This document shows, one piece after another, positions 25,714 through 34,745 of a stretch of DNA of 64,000 nt. The notes under the pieces were generated by a model that searched no databases, had not been told where the DNA came from, and was given only the letters and a program-made list of their open reading frames with translations. The stretch's first letter is position 1. Every line of letters begins with the position of its first letter. The translations under genes and the position numbers were made by a program. Origin of the DNA: Rugamonas aquatica (GTDB lineage: Bacteria > Pseudomonadota > Gammaproteobacteria > Burkholderiales > Burkholderiaceae_D); NCBI RefSeq assembly GCF_009380215.1, contig NZ_WHUG01000014.1, positions 62,001 to 126,000 on the forward strand, in the 5' to 3' direction.

Positions 25714-26525
25714 GGCCGCGCCGCGCTGCCGCCGCCCTGTGGCGGCAGCGCTTCATACTTCTTCAGCAGTAGCGGCAGGCGCTTGCGGCCCTTGCTGCCC
25801 ATCCAGCGCCACATCTCTTCCACGGCGGCGCCGTGCGATCCGTAGTAATCCTTGTTCACCATCAGCCACAGCGAGTGCGCGCTCCAGGGCTGCTCCAGCC
25901 TGGCCAGATCCTTGCCATGCTCGCGCGCCAGCATCTCGTCCATATCGCTGGGTACGTTCAGCGACATGGCGACCGCATCGACCCGATGGCGTTTGAGCTT
26001 GTCGAAATTGCGGCGCGCGTCGGCCGCGCCGTCGTCCACGGTCAGGCCGGCCGCGCGCAGCTCGCCGATAAACGAGACGCCGTGCGAGACGCCCACCCGC
26101 CGCTGGCGCAGGAAGCCGGGCAGGTCGCGTTCGGCCGCCGCGCGGTCGGCGGCGCGCACGATGATGACCGTGTAGTGCTGCAGCCCGCGCGCCGGATCCG
26201 GCTTGCCGTCGGCCGCGCGCGGATAGACCACGGACTGCATGCCGGCCGGCGGCGAGGCCAGCGCGGTGGCGTCGATCTGGCCGGCGTTCACCGCCAGCAG
26301 CAGGCGCGCGGTCGGCAGGCGCACCAGTTCGGTCTTGCAGCCGGCGGCTGCGGCCATCTCGTTCAGCAGGTCGACGGTGGCGCCCGGCGTCGCCGGAATC
26401 GTGTCGGTGCCGATGAAATAGGGCGGGGCGTTTTGCGTGGTGTAGCCGATGCGCAGCACGCAGGCATTGGCGCCGGCGCTCAGCAGAACAAGTAGTGAGG
26501 TGAGGAAATGGTGCTTTATGTTCAT
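25710..26525 (-). CDS. periplasmic solute-binding-like protein (SBP family 3)
   Basis: A 271-residue exported protein with a signal peptide (FLTSLLVLLSAGANA). The first mature strand RIGYTTQNAPPYFIG and the GATVDLLNEMAAAAGCKTELVRLP segment are typical of the amino-acid-binding (SBP_bac_3) fold. No ABC permease or ATPase is nearby, so it may be an orphan binding protein or a sensor-like relative. Its stop overlaps the end of the cohesin gene by four bases on the opposite strand. Confidence 0.8.
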   Translation of the reverse strand: MNIKHHFLTSLLVLLSAGANACVLRIGYTTQNAPPYFIGTDTIPATPGATVDLLNEMAAAAGCKTELVRLPTARLLLAVNAGQIDATALASPPAGMQSVVYPRAADGKPDPARGLQHYTVIIVRAADRAAAERDLPGFLRQRRVGVSHGVSFIGELRAAGLTVDDGAADARRNFDKLKRHRVDAVAMSLNVPSDMDEMLAREHGKDLARLEQPWSAHSLWLMVNKDYYGSHGAAVEEMWRWMGSKGRKRLPLLLKKYEALPPQGGGSAARP

Positions 26526-26618
26526 AAATTATGAATGATTACTTGCCTTTTGGCTGATTGATAGCCATGAATTTAAACCATATAGTGATTGCACTACCCA
26601 CCCACTCAGGAGCCTAAC

Positions 26619-27557
26619 ATGAACGCCAGCACCAACATTCTTCGCCGTACCGTGGTTGCCGCAGCACTGGTTTTGAGCACCGGCCTGGCCGCCGCAGCCG
26701 CCGCCCCGATCGATGTCAAGGTCGCCGGCTTCACCGACAAATATGCGCAAGTGAACGGCGTCAAGCTGCACTACAAGATCGGCGGCCAGGGCAGCCCGGT
26801 CGTGCTGCTGCACGGCTACGGCCAGACCGGCCATATGTGGACGCCCGCGATGGCCGAACTGGTCAAGCGCCACACCGTCATCGTGCCCGACCTGCGCGGC
26901 GCCGGCGGCTCGGAAAAGCCGGAGAGCGGCTACGACAAGAAAACCATGGCCACCGACATCCATGAACTGGTCAAAGGCATCAGCAAGGAGCCCGCCGCCG
27001 TGGTCGGCCACGACATCGGCCTGATGGTGGCCTACGGCTACGCCGCCCAGTTCCCGGCCGATACCAGCAAGCTGGTGCTGATGGACGCCTTCATTCCCGG
27101 TGTCGGCGACTGGCGCAACGCCTTCCCGGCCAAGGCCGTGTGGCACTTCCACTTCTACGGCGAAACCCCGCTGGCGCTGGTGAAGGGCCGCGAACGCATC
27201 TACTTCGAACACTTCTGGAACGACTTCTCGGCCGATAAGACCAAGTCGGTCAAGGAAGCGGACCGCAAGCTGTACACCGCAGCCTATGCCCAGCCGGGCG
27301 GCATGCGCGCCGGCTTCGCCTACTTCAGCGACTTCGAACGCGACGCCGCCGACTTCGCCCCGCTGTCGCAGACCAAGCTGACCATGCCGGTGCTGACGCT
27401 GGCCGGCCAGTACTCGGCCGGCGAATTCCTCGGCAAGCAGGTCGGCACCGTGGCCACCAATGTCAAGAGCGTCATCATCCAGGGCTCGGGCCACTGGCTG
27501 ATCGACGAAGCGCCGGAGCAAGTGGTGCCGGCCATCGTGGGCTTCATCGACCAGTAA
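26619..27557 (+). CDS. exported alpha/beta hydrolase, epoxide hydrolase/dehalogenase type
   Basis: A 312-residue protein with a signal peptide (VVAAALVLSTGLAAAAAA). The oxyanion motif is HGYGQTGHMW (65-74) and the nucleophile elbow is GHDIG, with Asp132 as nucleophile in place of Ser. An Asp nucleophile is the mark of epoxide hydrolases and haloalkane or fluoroacetate dehalogenases. The late GSGHWLIDEAPE supplies the catalytic His. The signal peptide points to a periplasmic enzyme. The start ATG follows an AGGAG site. Confidence 0.85.
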   Translation: MNASTNILRRTVVAAALVLSTGLAAAAAAPIDVKVAGFTDKYAQVNGVKLHYKIGGQGSPVVLLHGYGQTGHMWTPAMAELVKRHTVIVPDLRGAGGSEKPESGYDKKTMATDIHELVKGISKEPAAVVGHDIGLMVAYGYAAQFPADTSKLVLMDAFIPGVGDWRNAFPAKAVWHFHFYGETPLALVKGRERIYFEHFWNDFSADKTKSVKEADRKLYTAAYAQPGGMRAGFAYFSDFERDAADFAPLSQTKLTMPVLTLAGQYSAGEFLGKQVGTVATNVKSVIIQGSGHWLIDEAPEQVVPAIVGFIDQ

Positions 27558-27562
27558 GCCGC

Positions 27563-28927
27563 CTACAAGGCGCTGACCAGCACCGCTGCGCCGGCGCCAG
27601 CCTCGGTCACGCTGAGGCGGTCGGCGCGGGCGGCGGCATCGCTGGCGGCCGCTGCGCGCACCGGGCCTATCATGGTGCCGTTGGCCATGCCCGCATCGTT
27701 GGTGCGGAAGCTGCCCAGCGGCGCCGCCTGGCTGCTGACGGTAACGTGATAAACCGTATTCGGTTTCAGCTTGTACAGAAAGACTTCCAGCGCATCGACC
27801 ACGCCCAGGTTGCGCACCACCGCAAAGCCCTTGCCCTCTCCGGCCACGGCCTTGAACGGCACGTTGTGCGCATCCTGGTTCACGCGCGCCACCAGATTGG
27901 AGCGGTCGTCCGCCGACGGCGCCACCCCGGACAGATACACCAGCGCCTGCGGCGCCTGGCCGCCGGGCATGGTGGCGATGACCTGGTTGCTGGCGCTGTC
28001 GATCACCTGCACGCCGTCGCCGTTCTCCAGTCCCACGTACAGGCGGCTGCCGTCGTCCGATGCCCAGATCCCGTGCGGCAGCGCACCGGTGGCGATGGTC
28101 GCCAGCAGCCTGGCGTCCTTGCCGGTGCTGTAGACCTTGACCAGGTTTTCTCCGCCTATCGTCACATAGGCGCGCACCTCGCCGCCGACAGTGGCGAAGG
28201 CCAGGTGGTTGGTGATGAAGCCGGTGTCGATCACGCCGGTCACCGCCAGCGTGCCGGTGCTGATGCGCGTCACCTTGCCGACGTCCTTGTGCGTCATCCA
28301 CACTTCGCTGGCGTCCGGCGTCAATTGCAGAAAGGGCGAGAAGGGGCTCGTCACGGCGATGCGCTTGATGACGGCGTGGGTGGCGACATCGATCACGTCG
28401 ACCGTCGGCGTAAAGCTGGACACCACGAAGGCCAGTTTGCCGTCCGGGTGGAACAGCACCATGCCGGGGCCGATGTCGGTCTGGATGCGCCGGGTCTCCT
28501 TGAAGGTGAGCGGGTCGATGACGGAAATATAGTCCTCGCCGCGCACCACCACCCAGACTTCCTTGCCGTCGGCGCGGAAGAAGCCTTCGTGCGGCGAGCG
28601 GCCGACGTAGGTCTTGCCCTTGACCTGGTTGGTCGCGGTGTCGATGAACGTCACCGAGTTGGAACCGTTGGCGATGGCGATTAGCGTCTTGTGGTCGGGC
28701 GAGAAGCCCAGACCGTGCACATTGATCTCGCCGCGGTACAGCGGCGACAGCACGTCGGGCCGCGCGTTGCCCAGCTTGATCTGCCCCAGCAGCGTATTGC
28801 TGGCGGGGTTGAACACGGAAATCGTATTGCTGTTCTGGTCCGCGGTGTAGACGCGGTCCAGCGCCGACGGCGCGGCAAAGGCCGGCGCCGACAGCAGCGC
28901 GGCGATCGTCCAAGCGATGGTTTTCAT
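27563..28927 (-). CDS. YncE-like beta-propeller protein, exported
   Basis: A 454-residue protein with a signal peptide (TIAALLSAPAFA). It has repeated propeller blades such as VYTADQNSNTISVFNPASN, GLGFSPDHKTLIAIANGSNSVTFID and FHPDGKLAFVVSSFTPTVDVID, the pattern of YVTN/YncE-type seven-bladed propellers. The last 100 residues form a separate domain (LKPNTVYHVTVSSQAAPLGS). YncE homologues are periplasmic, with unclear function; some are iron-responsive. It overlaps the end of the DUF305 gene by four bases and follows it in one operon led by a copper-type box. Confidence 0.85.
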   Translation of the reverse strand: MKTIAWTIAALLSAPAFAAPSALDRVYTADQNSNTISVFNPASNTLLGQIKLGNARPDVLSPLYRGEINVHGLGFSPDHKTLIAIANGSNSVTFIDTATNQVKGKTYVGRSPHEGFFRADGKEVWVVVRGEDYISVIDPLTFKETRRIQTDIGPGMVLFHPDGKLAFVVSSFTPTVDVIDVATHAVIKRIAVTSPFSPFLQLTPDASEVWMTHKDVGKVTRISTGTLAVTGVIDTGFITNHLAFATVGGEVRAYVTIGGENLVKVYSTGKDARLLATIATGALPHGIWASDDGSRLYVGLENGDGVQVIDSASNQVIATMPGGQAPQALVYLSGVAPSADDRSNLVARVNQDAHNVPFKAVAGEGKGFAVVRNLGVVDALEVFLYKLKPNTVYHVTVSSQAAPLGSFRTNDAGMANGTMIGPVRAAAASDAAARADRLSVTEAGAGAAVLVSAL

Positions 28928-29337
28928 TTTTTCTCCTCGTGGTTGTGGCGTTGCAGCCAGGCTTGCATCAGTTTGATTTCGTTCTGCTGCTCGGCGATGA
29001 TGCCGAGCGCCAGGTTGCGCAGCTCGGGATCGCGGGTGGTCAGCAGCAGGGCCTTGGCCATGTCGACCGCGCCCTGGTGGTGGGGGATCATCATGGTGGC
29101 AAAGTCATGCTCGTTGACGCCGTTCATCGGCGCCTGCCGCATGCCGGCGTCCATCACCGCCATGGCGTCGTCCATCAGCGCGGCGAAGGGTTTGGCGGTG
29201 CTGGCGACAAACGCCGGCGGCGCGGCGGCGCTGTCGCCGCCGTGATGGTGCGCGTGTTCCTGGGCGCCGGCCGGCGGCGCGGCCAATGCGAGTGTCAATG
29301 CACCGGCGGCGGCCGTGGTGCGGAATCGGTCGAACAT
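28924..29337 (-). CDS. DUF305 family exported protein, His/Met rich
   Basis: A 137-residue protein with a signal peptide (AAAGALTLALAAPPAGA) followed by a His stretch (EHAHHHGG). The DUF305 domain carries NEHDFATMMIPHHQGAVDMAKALL, a ferritin-like four-helix region with His/Met/Asp ligands. DUF305 proteins often sit with copper resistance genes, which fits the copper-type regulator divergent here. The frame runs back to 29514, but the ATG at 29337 with the signal peptide is the credible start. Confidence 0.85.
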   Translation of the reverse strand: MFDRFRTTAAAGALTLALAAPPAGAQEHAHHHGGDSAAAPPAFVASTAKPFAALMDDAMAVMDAGMRQAPMNGVNEHDFATMMIPHHQGAVDMAKALLLTTRDPELRNLALGIIAEQQNEIKLMQAWLQRHNHEEKK

Positions 29338-29409
29338 GGAGTGCTCCCTGGTTTGCTGTATCGTTGGAGCCAGTCTGGGGCCGTGCCGCTGACCGCAGGA
29401 TGACGCGCA

Positions 29410-29427
29410 AATGACAGATTTGTAATC
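29410..29427. promoter_or_regulatory. copper-type operator (cop/cus box)
   Basis: AATGACAGATTTGTAATC contains TGACA-nn-T-n-TGT-n-AT, the consensus bound by CopR/CusR/PcoR-type regulators. It lies about 47 bases before the regulator start and 73 bases before the DUF305 start, placed to serve both. Confidence 0.7.
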
Positions 29428-29473
29428 CAAGCGCCCAGGCAAAAGGCCGACAATGCCGCATCTGGAGAACATC

Positions 29474-30145
29474 ATGAAGATACTGGTTGTGGAGGACGAG
29501 CCGAAGGCGGGCAACTACCTGGTCAAGGGCCTGGGCGAATCCGGCTACGTGGCCGACCTGGCGCGCAACGGCGTCGACGGCCTGGCGCTGGCGCTGGAGC
29601 ACGACTACGAATTGATCGTGCTGGACGTGATGCTGCCGCAGATGGACGGCTGGGCGGTGCTGGCCAGGCTGCGCGAGCGCAAGCAGACCCCGGTGCTGTT
29701 CCTGACCGCGCGCGACGACGTGGCCGACCGCGTCAAGGGCCTGGAGCTGGGCGCCGACGATTACCTGGTCAAACCCTTCGCCTTCGCCGAACTGCTGGCC
29801 CGCATCAAGACGCTGATGCGGCGCGGCCCGGTGCGCGAGATGGAGCTGATACGCGTGGCCGACCTGGAGATCGACGTGCTGCGCCGCCGCGTCACGCGCC
29901 AGGGCGAGCGCATCGACCTCACCGCCAAGGAATTCGCGCTGCTGCACCTGCTGGCCAAGCGCCAGGGCGAGGTGCTGTCGCGCACCCAGATCGCGTCGAT
30001 GGTGTGGGACATGAACTTCGATTCCGATACCAACGTGGTCGACGTGGCGATCCGCCGCCTGCGCGCCAAGGTCGACGATCCCTACGCCGAGAAGCTGGTG
30101 CAGACCGTGCGCGGCATGGGCTATCTGCTAGAAGCGCGCGCATGA
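29474..30145 (+). CDS. heavy-metal-type OmpR/PhoB-family response regulator (CusR/CopR-like)
   Basis: A 224-residue response regulator. The receiver has the acidic pocket VVEDEP and phospho-Asp51 in LIVLDVMLPQMDGW; the winged-helix DNA-binding domain spans about 125-224 (IDLTAKEFALLHLLAKRQGEVLSRTQI). The sequence falls in the metal-responsive CusR/CopR/CzcR group. The start at 29474 is supported by GGAG upstream. Its stop overlaps the kinase start (ATGA). It probably binds the box at 29410-29427. Confidence 0.92.
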   Translation: MKILVVEDEPKAGNYLVKGLGESGYVADLARNGVDGLALALEHDYELIVLDVMLPQMDGWAVLARLRERKQTPVLFLTARDDVADRVKGLELGADDYLVKPFAFAELLARIKTLMRRGPVREMELIRVADLEIDVLRRRVTRQGERIDLTAKEFALLHLLAKRQGEVLSRTQIASMVWDMNFDSDTNVVDVAIRRLRAKVDDPYAEKLVQTVRGMGYLLEARA

Positions 30146-31557
30146 AGGCCGGCGCGGGCCGGCGCCCGCTGTCGCTGACGCTGCGCGTGGCGCTGCTGCT
30201 GTCGGCGATGGCGGCGGCGATCTTCCTGGCGGCCGGCGCCTACCTGTACACCACGCTGGCGCGGCAGATGGGCGCCCGCGACGACGTGGAACTGATCAAC
30301 AAGGCGATGCAGATCCGCCGCATCATCGCCGGCCTGCCGTCGCCGCAGGCGATCGCGCAGGACCGGCGGCCGCTGATGGCGGCGCTGTCCGGCCAGGACG
30401 ACTTCATGCTGCGCGTGGATGGCCCGGACGGCGCGGCGCTGCTGCTGTCGTCGCGCGCTTCGGGGCCGCTGCCGCAGGTCGACAGCGTGCCGCCGCAACG
30501 CCCGCTCACGCTCGGCGATGTGCACGATTGGGCGCCGGCCGCGGGCGCGGGCCGCATGGTCAGCGCGGCCGGGCAGGTGGGCGGCGAGACGGTGCGCATC
30601 ACGCTGGCGCGCGAACGCTCCGACCGCCTGAAGATCCTGCGCGCCTACATCGGCGACCTGCTGCTGGCGCTGTGCGGCGGCGCGCTGCTGGCCGCCTTGC
30701 TCGGCTACCTCATCGTCCGCCACAGCATGCGCCGGCTGCGCAGCGTGATCGCCAAGGCCAACGACATCAACGCCAACCGTCTCAACACGCGGCTGTCGCT
30801 GCGCGACGCGCCGGTCGAACTGCGCGAGCTGGGCGAGGCCTTCAACGCCATGCTGGACCGGCTGGAGGACGGCGTGCAGCGCCTGTCCGGCTTTGCCGCC
30901 GACCTGGCGCACGATCTGCGCACGCCGGTCAACACGCTGATGGTGGAAACCCAGGTGGCCCTGGCGCGGCCGCGCACGGCGGAAGAGTATCAGGCGCTGC
31001 TGGCCTCCAATTCCGAAGAGTACGAGCGGCTGGCGCGCATGATCGAGAACACGCTGTTCCTGGCGCGGGTCGACAACGCCCAGCTGGCCTTGCAGCGCGA
31101 GCCGCTGCAACTGAGCGCCGAACTGCTGCGCATCCATGACTACTTCGAGATCCTGGCCGACGACGCCGGCGTGCGGCTGGAGGTCGACGCGCCGGCGATC
31201 GAGGCCTGGCTCGACCCGGTGCTGCTGCAGCGCGCGGTCGGCAACCTGGTGTCGAACGCGCTGCGCTACACGCCGGCCGGCGGCGTGATACGGCTGTCGG
31301 CGCGGCGCGCCGGACAGGGCGTGGAGCTGGCGGTCGCCAACACCGGTCCCGGCATCGCCCCGGAGCACTTGCCGCATATCTTCGGGCGTTACTACCGCGC
31401 CGACGCGGCCCGTTCCAGTCCCGCCCATTCGGCCGGACTGGGCCTGGCGATCGCGCGCGCCATCATGGAATTGCATGGAGGGAATATCCGCGTCGAGAGC
31501 GAAGCGGGCGTGCTTACCACGTTTTTCCTGCTGTTTAAAAAAACTGAAAATATTTAA
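30142..31557 (+). CDS. heavy-metal sensor histidine kinase (CusS/CopS-like)
   Basis: A 471-residue membrane kinase: helix 1 at about 15-38, a periplasmic sensor loop to about 170, helix 2 (LLLALCGGALLAALLGYLIV), a HAMP domain, the H-box FAADLAHDLRTPVNTL with phospho-His257, then the ATPase with N-box NLVSNALRY and G boxes NTGPGIAPEH and SAGLGLAI. It pairs with the regulator just upstream; the copper box and neighbouring DUF305 suggest copper or silver as signal. Confidence 0.92.
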   Translation: MKAGAGRRPLSLTLRVALLLSAMAAAIFLAAGAYLYTTLARQMGARDDVELINKAMQIRRIIAGLPSPQAIAQDRRPLMAALSGQDDFMLRVDGPDGAALLLSSRASGPLPQVDSVPPQRPLTLGDVHDWAPAAGAGRMVSAAGQVGGETVRITLARERSDRLKILRAYIGDLLLALCGGALLAALLGYLIVRHSMRRLRSVIAKANDINANRLNTRLSLRDAPVELRELGEAFNAMLDRLEDGVQRLSGFAADLAHDLRTPVNTLMVETQVALARPRTAEEYQALLASNSEEYERLARMIENTLFLARVDNAQLALQREPLQLSAELLRIHDYFEILADDAGVRLEVDAPAIEAWLDPVLLQRAVGNLVSNALRYTPAGGVIRLSARRAGQGVELAVANTGPGIAPEHLPHIFGRYYRADAARSSPAHSAGLGLAIARAIMELHGGNIRVESEAGVLTTFFLLFKKTENI

Positions 31558-31647
31558 AAAAGTTTGTCGATTTGGTTCGTGCTGCTTCGTCGTGGAGGTA
31601 GAGTGAGCGTTTTCACTCGGTTCAACCCACACTTCAAGGAGAGCACC

Positions 31648-32121
31648 ATGACTGCAAAAGTAGATCCTATTCCCCAAGGCATGCACAGCGTCACCCCGCA
31701 TCTGGTGGTGGACGGCGCCGCAGCCGCCATCGAGTTCTATAAAAAAGCCTTCAGCGCCGTCGAGACCGCGCGCATGGGCGGCCCTGACGGCAAGATCATG
31801 CACGCTGCCGTGCGCATCGGCGATTCCCAGGTCATGCTGGTGGACGAGTTCCCGGACTTCGGCAACCTCGGCCCCCTCAAGCTCAAGGGCAGCCCGGTGA
31901 CGCTGCACATCTACGTGCCCGATGCCGACGCCACCTACGCCCAGGCGATCGACGCCGGCGCCACCGCCAGGATGCCGCCGGCCGATATGTTCTGGGGCGA
32001 CCGCTACGGCCAGGTCACGGATCCGTTCGGCCACGTCTGGTCGATCGCCACCCACGTCAAGGACATGACGCCCGAAGAAATGGGCGCAGCCATGAAACAG
32101 CAGATGCCGGACTGCGGCTGA
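31648..32121 (+). CDS. VOC (glyoxalase/PhnB-like) family protein
   Basis: A 157-residue protein with two beta-alpha-beta-beta-beta modules: VTPHLVVDGAAAAIEFYKKAFSA opens the first and LHIYVPDADATYAQAIDAGA the second, ending WGDRYGQVTDPFGHVWSIAT. These PhnB-like proteins have an unknown substrate. It is the first gene of a run with two YciI proteins and an ECF sigma factor, a recurrent grouping. GAGAG before the ATG is the ribosome site. Confidence 0.85.
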   Translation: MTAKVDPIPQGMHSVTPHLVVDGAAAAIEFYKKAFSAVETARMGGPDGKIMHAAVRIGDSQVMLVDEFPDFGNLGPLKLKGSPVTLHIYVPDADATYAQAIDAGATARMPPADMFWGDRYGQVTDPFGHVWSIATHVKDMTPEEMGAAMKQQMPDCG

Positions 32122-32133
32122 GGGGAGAACGAC

Positions 32134-32547
32134 ATGCGCTTCATGATTATCGTAAAAGCCACCGAGGATTCCGAGGCCGGCAAGATGCCGAGCACCGAGC
32201 TGCTGACGGCGATGGGCAAGTTCAACGAAGAGCTGGTCAGCGCCGGCGTACTGCTGGCCGGCGAGGGCGTGCATCCCAGTTCCAGGGGCGCGCGCATCCG
32301 CTACGACGGCGCCACGCGCACCGTCACCGATGGCCCGTTCGCCGAGACCAAGGAGTTGATCGCCGGCTTCTGGCTGCTGCAGGTGAAGTCCAAGGAAGAG
32401 GCCATCGAGTGGATGAAGCGCTGCCCGAATCCGTTCGACGTGCCGTCGGAAATCGAAATCCGCCAGGTGTTCGAGATGGAGGATTTCGGCGAGGCCGCCA
32501 CGCCGGAGCTGGTCGCGCAGGAAGAAGCCTTGCGCGCCCGCCTGTGA
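32134..32547 (+). CDS. YciI (DGPF) family protein
   Basis: A 137-residue YCII/DGPF protein: RFMIIVKATEDSEAG at the start, LLAGEGVHPSSRGARI, and the family signature TDGPFAETKELIAGFWLL. Proteins of this family are encoded next to ECF42-type sigma factors, whose promoter they share. They have a dimeric alpha-beta barrel fold; catalysis is not proven. It lies 12 bases after the VOC gene. Confidence 0.88.
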   Translation: MRFMIIVKATEDSEAGKMPSTELLTAMGKFNEELVSAGVLLAGEGVHPSSRGARIRYDGATRTVTDGPFAETKELIAGFWLLQVKSKEEAIEWMKRCPNPFDVPSEIEIRQVFEMEDFGEAATPELVAQEEALRARL

Positions 32548-32579
32548 TGCTGCTACCTTAGCGGAAAAAGGAGCATGCG

Positions 32580-33392
32580 ATGGAATTCATGATACTGCGC
32601 CGCGCCAACCAGAGCACCGAACGCGGCCAACAGCCGCCGGCGCTGGAGCCGGGGACTTTTCTCAAGCCCAGCACGGAGGCGGTGCGCCTGTTGCGCCGCG
32701 ACGGCGAGTGGAGCCAGTTGCACGGGCCGTTCGCGCCCAGGGAACTGGTGGCCGGCTTTACGCTGATCGAGGCGGAATCGAAAGAGGATGCGATCGAGCA
32801 GGTGCGCTGGTGGCCCTTGTTCGACAGCGGCGCAGTGTATGAAATCCGCGACGCCGGTTGCCCCGGCAATTGTTTCGGCTTCGACGAGCGCGGCACGGTG
32901 GCCGGCAACATCCCGCGCCGTGACGAAGCGTTGACGCGCTACGTCATCTTCATCCGTTCCGACGCCGGCGCCGAGGCCGACCTGGCGCCGCCGCCGGAAG
33001 TCATCGACCGCATGAACGCCTACAACGAGGACGGCGTGCAGCAGGGCGTGCTGCTGGCGGGCGAGGGCCTCAAGGCCAGCGCCTCGGCCACGCGCGTCCA
33101 TTTCGCCAATTCGAAGACCTCGGTGGTCGACGGCCCGTTCACCGAAGTCAAGGAACTGATCGCCGGCTACTGGATGGTGCAGGCGGCGTCGCTGGACGAG
33201 GTCATCGCCTGGGCCAAGGTCTACCCCTATCCCGGCGACGGCGACCTGACGCTGGAGATACGCGAAGCCTGCGAGCGCATCGCCCACCAGGAATTTACGC
33301 CGGAAATGCGCGCCGCCGAAGAGCGCCTGCGCGCCGAGCTGCTGGAAACCGAGCTGCGCGAAGCGTTCAAGAAAAAAGCCCGTGGCGGATAA
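32580..33392 (+). CDS. two-domain YciI (DGPF) protein with a degenerate first half
   Basis: A 270-residue fusion of two YCII-type domains. The first (1-105) starts MEFMILRRANQ and has LHGPF in place of DGPF; the second (about 120-245) starts RYVIFIRSDAG and keeps VDGPFTEVKELIAGYWMV. The first domain has lost its acidic signature residue and may be structural. It overlaps the sigma-factor start by 11 bases, so the two are coupled. Confidence 0.82.
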   Translation: MEFMILRRANQSTERGQQPPALEPGTFLKPSTEAVRLLRRDGEWSQLHGPFAPRELVAGFTLIEAESKEDAIEQVRWWPLFDSGAVYEIRDAGCPGNCFGFDERGTVAGNIPRRDEALTRYVIFIRSDAGAEADLAPPPEVIDRMNAYNEDGVQQGVLLAGEGLKASASATRVHFANSKTSVVDGPFTEVKELIAGYWMVQAASLDEVIAWAKVYPYPGDGDLTLEIREACERIAHQEFTPEMRAAEERLRAELLETELREAFKKKARGG

Positions 33393-34656
33393 GCAGCACA
33401 AGGTCGACAAGATCGTCGAGGCGGTGTGGCGGATGGAGTCCGCCAAGATCATCGCCGTGCTGGCGCGCATGCTGCGCGACGTCGGCCAGGCCGAAGAGCT
33501 GGCGCAGGACGCGCTGGTGCTGGCGCTGGAGCGCTGGCCGGAAACCGGCGTGCCCGACCAGCCGGCCGCGTGGCTGACCACGGTGGCCAGGAACCGCGCG
33601 CTGGACGTGCTGCGCCGCCGCCAGATGCACCAGGAAAAAGAAGCGGAACTCACCTACGAAATCGAAGGCGTGCTGCAGGACGCCGCGCCCAACCTCGACG
33701 CCGCCGTCGCCGACGCGCTGGAAAACGATATCGGCGACGACCTGCTGCGGCTGGTGTTCGTGGCCTGCCATCCGGTGCTGCCCACCGACGGCCGCGTGGC
33801 CCTGACCCTGCGCCTGCTGGGCGGCCTGAGCACCGAGGAAATCGCCCGCGCCTTCCTGGTGCCGGAAGCGACGGTGGCGCAGCGCATCGTGCGCGCCAAG
33901 CGCACGCTGGCCGAGGCCAAGGTGCCGTTCGAAGCGCCTCGCGCGCACGAGCTGGCCGAGCGGCTGGCGTCGGTGCTGCAGGTGATCTACCTGATCTACA
34001 ACGAAGGCTATTCCGCCAGCGCCGGCGCCGACTGGATGCGGCCGGCCCTGTGCGAGGAAGCGCTGCGGCTGGGCCGCATCCTGGCCGAACTGGCGCCGGA
34101 CGAGGCGGAAGTGCACGGCCTGGTGGCGCTGATGGAGATCCAGTCGTCGCGCGCCCGCGCGCGCGTCGGCCCCGGCGGCGAGCCTATCCTGCTGCTGGAG
34201 CAAGACCGCTCGCGCTGGGACCAGATGCTGATACGGCGCGGCCTGGCCGCGCTGGCGCGCGCCGAGAACACCGGGCGCGGCCTGGGTTCCTACGGCGTGC
34301 AGGCGGCCATCGCAGCCTGCCATGCGCGCGCGCTGCGCGCGGCCGATACCGACTGGCAGCGCATCGCCGCGCTGTACGACGCCTTGTCGCAGCTGGCGCC
34401 GTCGCCGGTGGTGGAGCTGAACCGCGCGGTGGCGCTGGCCATGGCCTTCGGGCCGGAAGCGGGATTGGAAGTGGTGGATGGCTTGATGGAGGTGGCGGCG
34501 CTGAAGCACTACCATCTGCTGCCCAGCGTGCGCGGCGACTTCCTGGCCAAGCTGGGACGGCACGGCGAGGCCCGTCTCGAATTCGAACGCGCGGCGCAGT
34601 TGACGCAGAACGAGCGCGAACGCACGCTGCTGCTGGCGCGCGCCGCCGCGCAATAA
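33382..34656 (+). CDS. ECF sigma factor of the ECF42 type with C-terminal extension
   Basis: A 424-residue sigma factor starting at a GTG inside the end of the YciI fusion gene. Sigma region 2 lies at 20-85 (LRDVGQAEELAQDALVLALE; PAAWLTTVARNRALDVLRR) and region 4 near 130-180 (LTLRLLGGLSTEEIARAFLVPEATVAQRIVRAKRTL). The remaining ~230 residues are the helical extension typical of ECF42 factors, which lack a classic anti-sigma factor and may be controlled through that tail. The operon partners are YciI/DGPF proteins, as known for this group. Confidence 0.9.
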   Translation: MADKQHKVDKIVEAVWRMESAKIIAVLARMLRDVGQAEELAQDALVLALERWPETGVPDQPAAWLTTVARNRALDVLRRRQMHQEKEAELTYEIEGVLQDAAPNLDAAVADALENDIGDDLLRLVFVACHPVLPTDGRVALTLRLLGGLSTEEIARAFLVPEATVAQRIVRAKRTLAEAKVPFEAPRAHELAERLASVLQVIYLIYNEGYSASAGADWMRPALCEEALRLGRILAELAPDEAEVHGLVALMEIQSSRARARVGPGGEPILLLEQDRSRWDQMLIRRGLAALARAENTGRGLGSYGVQAAIAACHARALRAADTDWQRIAALYDALSQLAPSPVVELNRAVALAMAFGPEAGLEVVDGLMEVAALKHYHLLPSVRGDFLAKLGRHGEARLEFERAAQLTQNERERTLLLARAAAQ

Positions 34657-34691
34657 AAAAAAGCTGGCCCCACGGGAGTTAAGGGCCAGCA
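34657..34691 (-). terminator. terminator for the TonB receptor gene
   Basis: GCTGGCCC and GGGCCAGC form an eight-pair stem; on the minus strand it is followed by a run of T (the A-tract at 34657-34664). It ends the receptor transcript and may also stop the sigma factor message. Confidence 0.8.
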
Positions 34692-34745
34692 AACCTTGGT
34701 ACAACAGACTCTTACAACAACCTCTTTACAACTTCAAACTGCACC

